This document shows positions 13,740-26,700 of a DNA stretch of 64,000 nt, piece after piece. The stretch comes from Panonychus citri (Eukaryota > Arthropoda > Arachnida > Trombidiformes > Tetranychidae). The stretch lies in NCBI RefSeq assembly GCF_014898815.1, contig NW_026515527.1, forward strand, positions 124,001 through 188,000, in the 5' to 3' direction. Below the pieces are notes generated by a model. It had not been told where the DNA came from. It saw only the letters and a program-made list of their open reading frames with translations, and did no database searches. Made by a program: the position numbers and the translations under genes. Position 1 is the stretch's first letter. Each line of letters begins with the position of its first letter.

Positions 13740-15736
13740 CTCTTCATGATCATGATTTCAAAAGGTGCCAAAAGGTTATCATATCTTTTATCTGTCCATC
13801 TACTCAGTTATTTGCTTAAATTTCATGATGAAAATTGTTAATGGATTTTTGCTTCTCTTCCTGATTTCATGGTGAAAGAAAAAAAAGCAAATTATTATCA
13901 TGAGAACTTATCGACAATATGATATCTCGAACCAAAAAAAAACATAACAACATTTCAGGTTCATCATGTATTATATTTACTTGGTGATTTATTAATATTT
14001 AATCATGATCATTATGAATCCATTTGAATGACAATTTTTCATCCTCATCTCGTGTTACTCATCAAAATTTCAATCTCATTTCAACATTTAAGTATCAATT
14101 TAATTATTGTATTTTTACATGAAATTCAAATTTGCAATATATACTTTTGATTATCTCTCTCATTTTTTTCTGCCTCTAAATTTAAATTGAACTGAATTTT
14201 TGATCAGACAGAATATTATTCAACCTTTTAATCATTCTTTTATTGCTAGAGTCACATGTAGAGTTCATAGTTATCTTCAGGAACCATGAATCAAGTTCTG
14301 TCAATAATTATCATTTCAAAACAATGATAATGCTCCCCTGCTTATTTTGATTCATTAAACTTTTTGCTGACATTAATCTGTTGAGAAAGTTTTTGTTTCT
14401 TTCCAGAATTCATGAGATTTGATATCATGTTTCTTTCATTAGATCTGAAATAATTTTTCATAATCATATAATCTGGATTAAACAGCCTGAGGCAGTCACG
14501 TGATTTATCAAAAATTTGCTTGTTTTATGAAAAAAACACAGCAACAAACTTAATCTCAACCACTTATCACCCTGATCATGATAATGACTATTGATCTTGG
14601 TAATGGTTAATATGGATCATTATCAGAGTAAGATGTTGATTTAATGGATCACATTTAAATGAATTAGCAGCAAATCAGTTTGTAATAATTTTTTTTTTCA
14701 GGCAATTTGATTGGGAAACAATTTGTTGATTAGATAAGGTATTCATGGTATTGATAATTCAAAGATAATGCTCTAATTCTGGGAGAATAAAAAACATTAA
14801 TTCCATGATAATCAGCTGAAGTATCAATTAAATGATCTTTCTCTCATTATCTGAAAAGTATCTGGATTATATGAATTTAGTGAAGATTTTTCAACTGATT
14901 TATATTATCGATGAACTCGAGTATATATAATCAACAGTTGACGATTTCATGGTGATGATGAGTAAGATGATTGAGAACTTATGTTATTTGGTAGGATGGA
15001 TTCAGGGGGAATTCACGTGTAACGAAAAGTTTGATGAAAGAAATTCCTTTTTCTAGAAAGAGAGAGAGAGAGATGATGCTGATGATGAGAATTCTGAGAG
15101 AAAGATCGATTGAAGAGATGATGATTATAACGGTAATCTGGGAAAAGATAAAAGGATAGACAAGCAATCATGATGGAAGAGAAAAAGAAAAAAGCTAATG
15201 CAAATAGAATGATGAAGAAGAAGATGATGATGGTGATGATAAACTCCTTGGAGGCATCAAGGAAGCAATTAGAAGTAACTGTAAACTAATCAAAGCCTCC
15301 CAGCATTGACTTATGAGATTCGAGTGTAAATTTGATTCAATCCACAAAAACTTGACAGAATCTAATTTCCATCTCCATCATTATCATTATAATACATAAA
15401 TATAATATATATATGAATGAATTATTATCACTTTATGTATATAATCAAGTTCTCTCTCCAAAGTTTTGGTGATCATGAAATCCATTCATCCCATTCCCCG
15501 AATCTTTACTCTCTCATTGATAAAATGAAAACATTTTGAGTCTTTTTTTTTATTCTTTCATGTTGATCTTTATTTGTCATGATTATATGAGATGAAAAGT
15601 GTTTCCAGTGAAAATGATTTTTTTTAGCTGTTCATCAGATTTAATCATGAACCATGATAAAAGTGAGTATCAAAGTATTACCATGAACAATATTTCATTT
15701 CTGTTTATCGTAAATTGATTGAAAAATTTTGAAACT

Positions 15737-15767
<31 letters not shown>

Positions 15768-18700
15768 TTCTCTTTCATTGTTTTATTTTACTTTTTTTTC
15801 TCAGCTCAAGTTTTCCTACTCAAGATGAGTTATCATGGATTGAGTTGAATTGAAACAATGTGAATACATATTTACCTTTCATCATTTTTTATACTCAGGT
15901 AACAATGATGAGGAAAATAGTTGAAGATGGATCAACAAAAGTGTACAAACAAATAGTTACAGTATCATTGATGTTATTATCATCATTACATCAAAGTGAG
16001 AATCAGGTTAACAAGAACTGAAAAGAAAAGGTGAAAAGGTATTCACATGGTGAATTCATGGAATGAAATATATCTGTATAACTTTTTTTTCACTTCTCTC
16101 TCGTTCTAACTCAGAATTGTGAATAAAACCATAGAGGAGAAAAAGATATTACCATCTTAGTGTAATAAAAAGCATTGTTAAAGGATCTATTGGATTGGAA
16201 TAGCTCTGAAAGAGAGACACATTGAAGAGAGAGAATGATGAAAAGTGGAAGAGGAATTATTATTATTTTCTTTATGAAGAAAAGTGGATAAAGATCCTAA
16301 CAGTTAAGGTGTAAATGCAATTATCTCTTTGGAGTGAGCACTCAAAATACAATGAGAATGTCGAGTTTATATAATTTTTTTATTCTCTTGTTAGATAATT
16401 TCTCATGATTGAGGTGAAAAAAGGGTAAGGTGAGTTTCTTGATGATCGAAACAAGATGAAGTGACACTGAATGGAGATTCTTTCATCAGAATCATTGAGC
16501 TTATCCAATGAGAAGATGAAAATGATCAGTAAAGTTTTTATATTCTCGTTCTTATTATCATTCGATTTTTTTATTTCGATAATCAATTTCTCTCTCTCTC
16601 TCTCTCTCTCTGCCCATTGTCCATTCTAATATTTTCTTGATTGTTTATGTGACTCATTGATTGTTATCAAGATTTTTCTCGTTCTTATGTTTCATTGAAT
16701 CAATTGAATTCTAGGACAAAAAAAACTATCATTTGATTTCTCTCTATTGTTGATTAGCAAAATAAAAAACTTCAGGTTTAACTGTTATTAATAAATCACC
16801 GATTCTTGTGATATGTTAACTCACTCAACTGAGTTAATTGTTACAATTTTATCACATGGAAAACCATATAATTAGTATCTAATTAACAATCTGATTCACA
16901 AATTGAATCTATTGATGTTTTCCTTGTCTCCCAATTACTTAAATACCCACATAATTTGATCAACTGATACAAATCCTGTGCTGTTTAATTAAATCGTATT
17001 CAATTTAAACTCGACATTAAATCAACATTTTCCAATTATTTATTCAATTTAATCAGTTGACCATCAGAAAATCAACTGTTGATTTAATATAAAAGAGGAA
17101 AAATATATAGAGGCGGGAAAAAAGTTTCTCTTTGCAATTTAAATCTATTCATCGGTTAATCAAGTCTAATTGTTACAATTAAATCCAATATTAAACTTTC
17201 CTCGCAGTTATGAACCAAAATGAACACTAATTATGCTCAATTATCGTATTCTTGAAATAAATTTGCTTTTGTTGATCTGTTGCAAATTGAATTGCAAACA
17301 ATTAGGATATTTTAAGCAAAGGCTAATTGTTAGGGTAATGATAAGTTTAACTGAGGATTATACAGTTAATTAACTGTAAAAATAATGATTAAATTTCCAA
17401 TTATGTCTTGACTAATATCAATATGGTTGAAATTGTAAATGATTGTTTGATTGTAGGTTGAGTTGTATTTTCATCAATGAAAACAAATCAAATTTCATGT
17501 AATGAAAATGTAATATTATCATTAAAGGTGAGGGTCAATCTGATAATACAATTAGTGTAACTTGATTTCAGTTAAATTGTATCATAAAGTTGCATGTAAA
17601 TTATGATAAAATAAGATAATCTTTCAGGTATTGGAAAGAAAAGTCAAGTTAATGGCGATTCTTTCAAGCTAATTATAGTTTTTTTCCTTCCAGAGGTTAT
17701 CAGATTTCTTTTGGATAGTTTAACATGTAACATGGGAATTTATCGGTGCAATGAATTGATTTCAATAAGAAATAAATTTAAATGTATTATAAGTGAAGGA
17801 AAAAGTGAGGGAGTTTCAATGAGAAATAAGAAGAAGAGAAAAAGTTGAGAGAGAGAGAGAGAGAGAATTGAATTCATGATAAAAGGTATTATAAGAGGCT
17901 CAATAGTGTAAGAGAGTAAATGATAATGTAGGAAGAGAAAAAAATAATTTCTTTTCGAATAATTTTTTCACTTCTATTCTGAACAAAGAAAACAATATGA
18001 ATATGAAACCTATGAAATGCTCTTTATCAGGTAAAAAGAATAGTAAATTGTGACAAGGTTTCTTTTCCTTATTTTCTCTCATGATTGTCGCATTTTCTGT
18101 CATCTTCAACATTTACCTTTTCTTTTCGAATATTTTTTTCTTTGGTACTTTAACCCTATCTCTCTCTCTCTCTCTCACTCACTCACTCTATTCTCCGCAT
18201 CCATTTGAGCTTCTTAAAGAATTTCTTCCACTCTTAAAGCAGAAATGTTCTACTTTCTCTTCCCATTTAACCTTTTCTTATTCTTCTTCTCCAGAAAATC
18301 AGCTAATTAGAATTGGAACAATTTACCTTTTCTCTTTTCATTAGCTCAACTTGGAGAAAAAAAGAAAAAGATGAAGATGAAGATGAAGTTTCCATCTATA
18401 AGAATTGATTCATATTTACATATATCAGAATTATTTTCATTTTCTACATCATTATAACTCATCTCTCTCTCTCTCTCACCCCAATTCTGTGTGACTTTCA
18501 TGTTTCCATCATGAGAAAAGATTAACATTGCAACCATGATAACAATCATCATGTTCATCATTTTATCTGTTATTTGTTTTCTCATTTTAATATACCGATC
18601 AACAGATTATCATCATCATCATATCACCATGATTATTAGTTTGATTATTTGTCTTCTGTTGATTTATTATCATCTTATTAACCAACAACAACTTCAAATA

Positions 18701-21700
18701 TGATAATTAACTGCCAATAATAATCCATAAACATAATGGTAATCATGTATTATCATAATGCTACATTTTCAAGATAATTAAAACCCTTGAATCTGATATT
18801 TTCATATCGTACAATTAGTTGATCATTTACAAGATAATCTTAATAATACATTCAGATTAATAATCTAACCAAAAACTTGATCATCTAAATCATTTCTTGT
18901 TTTCTAATCTATTGATTAAATGTAATTGATTAAACTCTTGTATAATATTTACAATCAACAATTAGATTACGATTGTATCATCGCTAACATAAATGTAATT
19001 GTAATTGTTGATCCTAAAAATTAATCATCATTTGATTGTTTAATTTAAATGAAACATAATCAAATTGAATGTCAAGAAAATGATAAAATCAAAAGTAACT
19101 TAATCAATGTGACAATTTAGTTTTTCAGTTAAAATTGGATCACTTTGATTTAGGTTTAAAGATATTGTTCAATTGATTATATTTGGTACATATACCAAAT
19201 TGATTGTATTAATTAACTGTACTAATACAATTAGTACAGTAACTGTAGTAGCGAGATTAAATTGATTAATTCAATATTGATCAAAGTATCTTAATTTAAT
19301 TCTCATTGAATTTTATATTAGATTGAATTGATTCCTATTTTTCCCTGGACTTTTCATTGACTCCCTGAGGATAAATATTACATTTTATCATTTAAACACT
19401 TTTCTGGTTCATCATCATTTCAACTGATTATTTTACCATCATCAATGTGATTATATCTTCATCTTTTACTGAGTTTCTATTGATTTTTGTTCAATCTGCA
19501 ACATTATCTTATGTTGTCATCCTTGTTTTTTTTTGTCATCAAGAAGATGAAGAAGAAAAAAAAAATAGTAAAAGTAAAAGATAAAATTGTCAAAATAAAT
19601 TGGCTCCTAATGAACCGTTATCCAGTATAATCTGTATAATCTCATGAGGATTCATAAGAAACTGAATCAAATGTTCACTCATATATCTATACAAAAAGGT
19701 GGATATTTCAATGAACGATTACAAAAGGTAACATTCATTTACCATTGTAAATGTTAAATCAGAGAAAAATATTAGATTCGAACCTCAAAATCTTTACAAT
19801 TGATCAATCAATGAGAACGTAACATTTTTCTCAATACAAATTACATATTAGAATGAGAATGCTAATAATTATCACTGCTCGAAAGTAGTAAAATGTTCAG
19901 ATCGACTTTTTAATTTTCGAAACAATATAAACTGACCCAATTGTCCACCAACATACAACATAATGTGACCATATTATTTACTTATAATTGACACTTAATT
20001 ATTACAATCAGAATAATCGAGACTTATGTTAATCAGTTTCGATTGATTTTCGTTCTCGTTTTTTTCCAAATTCAATTTCAACGATTTAATTGATTGAAAT
20101 TATCATAACAATGATATATAAATGATACATGATCTTCCCATTGAAAGGATGATATTATTATCACATCATTTTCTCAGTCAAATGTTACAATATTTACACA
20201 ATTTCATCAAAGGTTAATACATTCAGAAGCAAATTATCACTTCATTTCAATTCTGTCTCTAGTTATTATTATGATAATCAAATTGTATCATTTTCGATTT
20301 AATTAACTTCAACTTGTAACATTTTCTTTAGCATTGGTAGAATTGTAGATATTAAAATTATCTCTTTCTGGTTACCTTGGTTAAGATATTAATCTATTAT
20401 GGATTACAGGTATTAAAGGTAATCTTTATCATTGTAATATCATGGATTTTAATGATTATTAATCTGATTTAATGGTTGGCCCATTGGATTGGAAAAAAAG
20501 TGATTAATTTATTAGATTAAAATGTTGAAGAGAAGAAGGAAAAAAGTTTATTCTATCAATTGAATTTAATTCAAATTGGTAACATGAAACAAAATGTGAT
20601 TTATATATCTACAAATTGATATCATTCTGAAATTCATACATGAAAATTTTTCCAAATCAATTTGATCCAAAATTTTTCGTAACTTATCAATCTTTCAATT
20701 CTAAAAATGAGAATCAGAATCAACCATGAAGATGGAACAAAAAATATAATGAGAAAAAGAAACAATCAAATGATCTGAAAAGATTCTCTTGCTGGTGAAA
20801 ATTCAGTGTATCATCATCATCAGAATCTTCGTTATACATAAAAATCCATGATTTACCATGAGTCTCGAATTTCATTTAAATCCCATTAACTTAATGAAAA
20901 TAACATCGAGAATATTTTCCTTGATAAGAATGGAGAATTTTATCAGAATTTTGGTAAAATATTTTCTACCTCTTCTTTTCCTTTGCTTTTTTTTGTACAG
21001 AATAATATCAAAATACTCTGAGAGAATTTGAGAAAAGTTTCACATTGCGAAATTGAAGAAATATTTCAATTCTGTAGAAAATGAAAAGATGATTCTATCC
21101 AGTGTAGAATTATGATTCGATAATGAATATCTCTCTTTCTCTCTCTCTTGCTCTCTAATTCCAAATATATTTCCACAGGTAAGAACGAGGTTTATACTTG
21201 GAGGAAAAGACAAAAATTATTCCTCATCATTTATCATCATCATGTTATCATCGGTTATTGTTAAACTATTATAAAGGTAAAAACATGAACATGATGAGCA
21301 CAATGGATGAAATTTGATATTTATCAAAATAATAATTTTGTTTCATGTTACCTGGGAAACTATTGATATATTTTATTATCATCATGATTATGAATCAAGT
21401 TGGTCTGAGCGAAAATATTAAATAACAGAAATGCTCCGATAATTAGCTGAGTAATTTAAATAACATGGAATAGGAAATTTTCTATTCTTCTCCAAGCAAA
21501 CAATCAGATTCATCCAATGAAAATATTTTCATTTTCTTTTCTCAACTCGTAACTTCAGGGTGAGAATATCCTAGTGATACCCTTTTCATGGGTGATTGGA
21601 ATAGTTAATTGTTGAGTTAATCAATTTGATTAATTGCATGAGATTTTTTTTCCATTTATCTCAAAGTGATTAGTTAATTTTTAGCCAAAAAACTTGTTGA

Positions 21701-23720
21701 TTTATGATATTAACAACAACAGAATCGATAATCAGTTGGGACCAGAACGAAATTAATAATCTGAGCATGAATTTATATTCATAGACTTTGAAGTTTTTCC
21801 ATGAAATTTTCATCTAGACTTTCATGATCATCGACTCAGTTGATGTTCTTTCATAAGAGTTTATCAATTCAACTCAATTGATTATCTTTTTCCACTTAAT
21901 TCTGAATTTCTCTAGAAATCTGAATATTTATTTCTTGTCATTATTAATTATAAACCGTTAAGATTTTCATGTTAATCAACATTCACCATGAACAAAAGAA
22001 CGATAAAAATCACCAAGAGAAATTGAGGAAAAAGATATTGTATCAGTTCAAGTTGACAGATTAAATTGAATGAAACACTGAATTCAGAACTTTTTTGTTC
22101 GACATTGAAAAATTGTTCTGGCAAAAAAAAACAATATCATGTATGAAAGTGTCAATAATTTCATGAGAAAATAATTTCAATAAACTTGTCAGAACTTTTC
22201 TTTACTTTTTCTCAATTGATGACATTCTTACTCGATGTTCATCATGTTTTCCAATGAAAATATTATTATTACTGAATCATGATAATAATATCAATCAACA
22301 TGAGCTTTTTACCCTGCTAAAGGGGAGAATACACAATGAAAAATAACATGATGTTTGATCAATTATTTAGTTGCCATGATACTTGATATGTGAAAATGAA
22401 ATAGGAACTGAGGGAAATTGTTTCAAGAAAAAAAAATCAGGATAAAATTCAATTGGATTGATAAAAGTGAATGAGAAAGAAATAATTTCAAACTGTCAAT
22501 CATCATGTTAATCTCAAGGAACATTGTGATTGAGAAATTCAATTGGGCGATTAGGTGATTGATTCAATTGAGAAAATTTGATGACTCTTATTGATTTGTT
22601 ATTCTATTAATCGCTTTTCTTCCAATTTAAATAGTTCCAACAAAGTTAATTGTTCCAAAGGAATTAAATTTAATCCAAGATCGACCTGATCATATGGTAA
22701 GTAGATTTATTCATTCGTGTTTCATGATAACCTTTAAATTGGATTCTGAATTTCATGTCACTCTTTGGAATCAAATTGTTATGAATATCTCAACATTTTC
22801 CAAGTTTAACTTTAGTAGCTAAGAATAGATATTGAAAGATATTGATAGGAAATCGATATGAATCGAAATTCTGTTTCTGAAAAGTTCCAAGTAACAATTG
22901 AAATTCATTTTCATACTTATTTTCACCTAAAATGTTATGAATTTAAGTTCCAATAGCAACATTTTTGTGCAGCAGAGAAATGAAGAAATATAAAAAGCAC
23001 CAACAAGTTACAATTTATTGGTTCATGTAAATTCAGCAGAACTGTTGATAACCATGAAGCTCACATCTCAGCATTTTGGGGGGAAAAGGCTGAACCAAAA
23101 TCTTTGTCTTAGTAAACATTATTTACCAGAGATTTTATATCATAATAGATGGAAATACTTAGATAATTTTGTATTTTCTTTTTCTTTTTGTTCGAATTTT
23201 TTATATTCGAGCTTGTTTCTTTTTCGTATCTTGAACATTGTATTTTCATCTTCTTATGTTTACAAATATAAATATGGAAAAAAGAATAATAATAAGAGAA
23301 TGTTAAAAAATCTCAGTTTAGTTCTCATTTTTGAGAGAAATGTTTTCTCCAGTCACTAGAGCATTTGAGAGCTTACTCATTAATCTTATCGACATTCACT
23401 CATGTAATGATTAGAATTCATTGGAAAGAAATTATTTACCTTTCGACTCTATCTTGTAATATTTTTCATCTTTATACAGAATAGAAAAATTTCCACAATC
23501 ATAATGTCTAATGTATTCGCATGCATAGTAATAGTAGCAGGGTATTCAGTCTCTATAAATAGAGTATGAATTTTATTCATTTAGTTAAGCTCAATATTCA
23601 TACACTCAGAATATGAATTATCTGTTTTTCTTGTGTAACCTGTTGAAAATATAAGATGAATTAGAGACAATATTCAGTTGATAAGATAATTTTGTGGATA
23701 CAAAGTCCCTGAAGGTAAGG

Positions 23721-23764
<44 letters not shown>

Positions 23765-26700
23765 ATGATAATGAAAGTTTTCCTTTGCTCTAGAATTGCA
23801 AAAAAGCGATGAAATAATAAATTACTATCAAAGGTCTCAGCTGAATTCATTTTCAGGTCTTTTGTGCAGCAATCAGTTTTAAATTGTCACAATTATATAA
23901 CAACAGGTAATAGTGTTAATGACGAGTAAACAATAAAAATTTATTTCAGTTTCAAATGAATTCTGATTATACAATATTTTCATGTAACTTTAAAAAAAAT
24001 TTTTCTGTCAACCAATTGACACAGAAAATAAAAATAGCTTCCTTTTGGATACCATTAATATTATTAACCCTTCAGGGTGATGATTCCAAACCTTGAATCT
24101 TAATTCACATTCAATTTTAGTCCAGATAAAGCAAATGAATAAAAAATAATTTAGATAATCAGTCATAAACCGAATCAATGAATTAACATTTTTTTTCTTA
24201 AAAATTTGAAGAAAAAAACTTTCCCCTAGTTGAATGAATCCCATGTATTCATTTTAACTCTCATGGTAAACTATTCATTAACTTGTCATGTAATTAATTG
24301 TGTAGGGTAGAAATTCTGACTCCCTCAGCTTTTCTCTGCCTATTCTTTAAGAATATCTCCCGAATAGATTTTCAATCTATTCTTTTTTAATAATTAACTT
24401 TCATTAATTTCATTTGATTTTCAATCTTTAAAATTATGTAAACCTTTTTCATTTATCTTTATTTGATTTAATTAATCATTTTATCTATGCTTCTAAAAGC
24501 TACTTTTGTAAACCTTTGATACATCTTCAAGATGATCTTATGGTCAATATTTAATCTTTCTTTTGATAAGAACCATTGTGTTCAGTTACCATGGTAACCA
24601 CAGTTACCATTATCATTAATCTTTAATCTTTAAGATTAGTTAACTTTTTACTTTCATTAGATTAACATCTATGTTTTAAAGTTCTCTTTTCATTACAATA
24701 AAAATTCAGTTTCATTCTTGATGAACAATTGTAATCTCTTTGTTAACTCAGTTAAGTCGAAAGACTTTCATCTTTAAGTCCATTTAACCAGTTAATTAGT
24801 TACATCTAACACGAGTCAAATCCTAGATCGAATTTTAATATCAAGTGAAGGTGATAGCTTCTTCTCTTTCGGTTTCAACCTTCCGTTGTATTACTGTTCA
24901 GAGTCTCTCTTTCGAAAGTCTCGGGATAGAGCTCCTTTTTTTTATATTTTAAATATAAGACCCGTTCTTATAGAAATTCCTTCATATTTGGCGACCCAGG
25001 CAGGATTTGCCTAGTGTTCTTGGTGTGATTAACTCTAACTATACTTTCGTATATTGTGAATCGATAAATTATTTATCTCTTCTTATATTTGGCGTGAAAG
25101 TGCTTTGTTTATGATGCCGCGAGGAAAAGCTAGAGTTGTTAGACGGAAGAAAACCGTTAATCTTTCAGAGATACCAAATGAATTGGATCATCTTCCAATT
25201 GGTGAAAGAAATAAACCCATTGCTGAAATTTCCATAGCATCTGCGGAACTTTGTTTAGGCTTTTGGAAAGTCGTTGTTCCTGTTTCAACTTTCGTCGATA
25301 AGAAATTCAGAGAGGCCGTAAGGAATAATTTATATTTGGATTCCATTGAAATATCGGAAGATGATATGGACGAAATTTGTTAGGAAGTGGTGGACAAAGT
25401 CCCACCCTTCTGGTTAACCAAATTAAGAGAATTGAAACTCTCAGAAAATGAGATTCATTCTATTTTAAGAGAGTCTGGAAGGACCCTCGATGCTTTCATG
25501 GCGTTAGAAGCAGCCGATATTCAAGGTTTGTCTTTAGGACAAGGTACCAAGAAGTTGCTCATTCAATTACTCCAGGAAATGAAAGCAAGTGATGAAGATG
25601 ACCAGCCTGAATCTCATGAAGATGAAAGGCCAGAGGTGAGTACTGTTGTTGAAACAGTTACTGTCCCTCAAAGGGAAACACGTTCTTGTTCCCCTGTTGT
25701 CGCCCCGAGCGTAAGCTCAAACATGGTTTTACCTAATACTTTAGGTAACCAACCTTTACGAATTCTGCTACAAGATCCATCGATTCCTGTCTTTAAGAAA
25801 GGAGATGATCCTCATGAGTGGGTAACTCAAGCAGAAAGGCTTTTGGATTTGGAACCCGTAGATGATGAGATTAGACTTCGTTGTCTAAAAAGAGGATTTG
25901 CTCATCAAATTCTACACATTTCTGAAATGGTGGATAAAAACATCCAAGACTATCGAGAGTATCTGATGGCTCTGAAAAGGTTCAAGGACCCTTCAAGATC
26001 CAATGCTCTTCATAAGCTGATGTCTTATCAATATAAGTTTGAATGTCCCCTGAAGATTTCATATCTAAAATGCGTGAATTGGTTTATAAAAGCCAAGGTA
26101 ATGTTTCTAAAGAAACTTTTTGATTTTTGTCTTGAATCATTTACCAGACAATATAAAACAAAAGGTTTTTCATCAAAGAGCTAACAAAAGCTTAGAAGAC
26201 GTAAATGAACTTTTGCTCACCTATTATTATGAAAGTCTTGCAACAAAAGAAAAGGATGCAAAGAAAAGATGAAAATGAAGACTAAACTTCAAAAGTCTTC
26301 TGATGAATCATCTGAAAACAAAATCTATCCAAAGAGAAGAGATAGAAAAGACGTTACTTGTGTTAAGTGTGGTAATAAAGGTCATTACGCGAATGAGTGT
26401 GATAAGCCAAGGTCTTCAAGACCAACAACCACTGTTAAGCCTTCACCCGATGAAGCACCGGTAAAAATTGCTACTGAAGCAAAAATACTTTATCATTTCT
26501 TTCGTGACAAGAAAGAAGAAGTCCTGACTAGACTTGATGATGATATGATTGAAGAAATGCCTTTAATTAAGGTACGATTACGAAAATCAGACAAAACTTT
26601 GGTAAAACGAGGAATGGTCCTTGCAGACACTGGCGCCTCATTGTCGGTAATAGATTTTGATTTGGCAAAATCTCTTGGAGCTGATGTAATCGAAGACAAT

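Larger units (their letters stand above)
7724..22634 (+). other. IA-2 intron 5 (14.9 kb)
   Basis: AT-rich DNA with many ATCATGATAA-like words, CT/GA microsatellites and A/T homopolymers. I found no exon fitting the required phase (1 in, 1 out), no RNA gene and no recognisable mobile element. Confidence 0.6.
22697..24300 (+). other. IA-2 intron 6, part before the retrotransposon
   Basis: AT-rich DNA with a (CT)n tract at 23726-23762. The stretch 22980-23640 has a different texture and a 113-codon frame (23018-23359) that I cannot relate to any family. It could be an old unclassified repeat. Confidence 0.5.
24301..24984 (+). repeat. 5' LTR (684 bp)
   Basis: Direct repeat of 33686-34363. Contains an AATAAA (24697-24702), a 14-bp palindrome (24585-24598) and an AT-rich TATATTTTAAATATAA segment near the 3' end. 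Compared with the 3' LTR it is longer by 3, 1 and 2 bases at three places, and I see no substitutions. Confidence 0.97.

Noticed and set aside
13584..13841. 85-codon frame with a Ser-Leu repeat
   Set aside because: Created by the (CT)24 microsatellite.
15898..16005. Possible exon after a TTTTATACTCAG acceptor in IA-2 intron 5
   Set aside because: Open only in phase 0, while IA-2 needs phase 1 on both sides here; no homology to an IA-2 domain.
17625..17848. Open stretch of about 75 codons after TCTTTCAG in the phase expected from exon 5
   Set aside because: No donor in the phase required by exon 6, and the composition resembles the surrounding intron; could only be an alternative terminal exon, for which there is no support.
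19760..19800. GATTCGAACC-like word resembling a tRNA B box
   Set aside because: No matching A box or cloverleaf in the flanking sequence on either strand.
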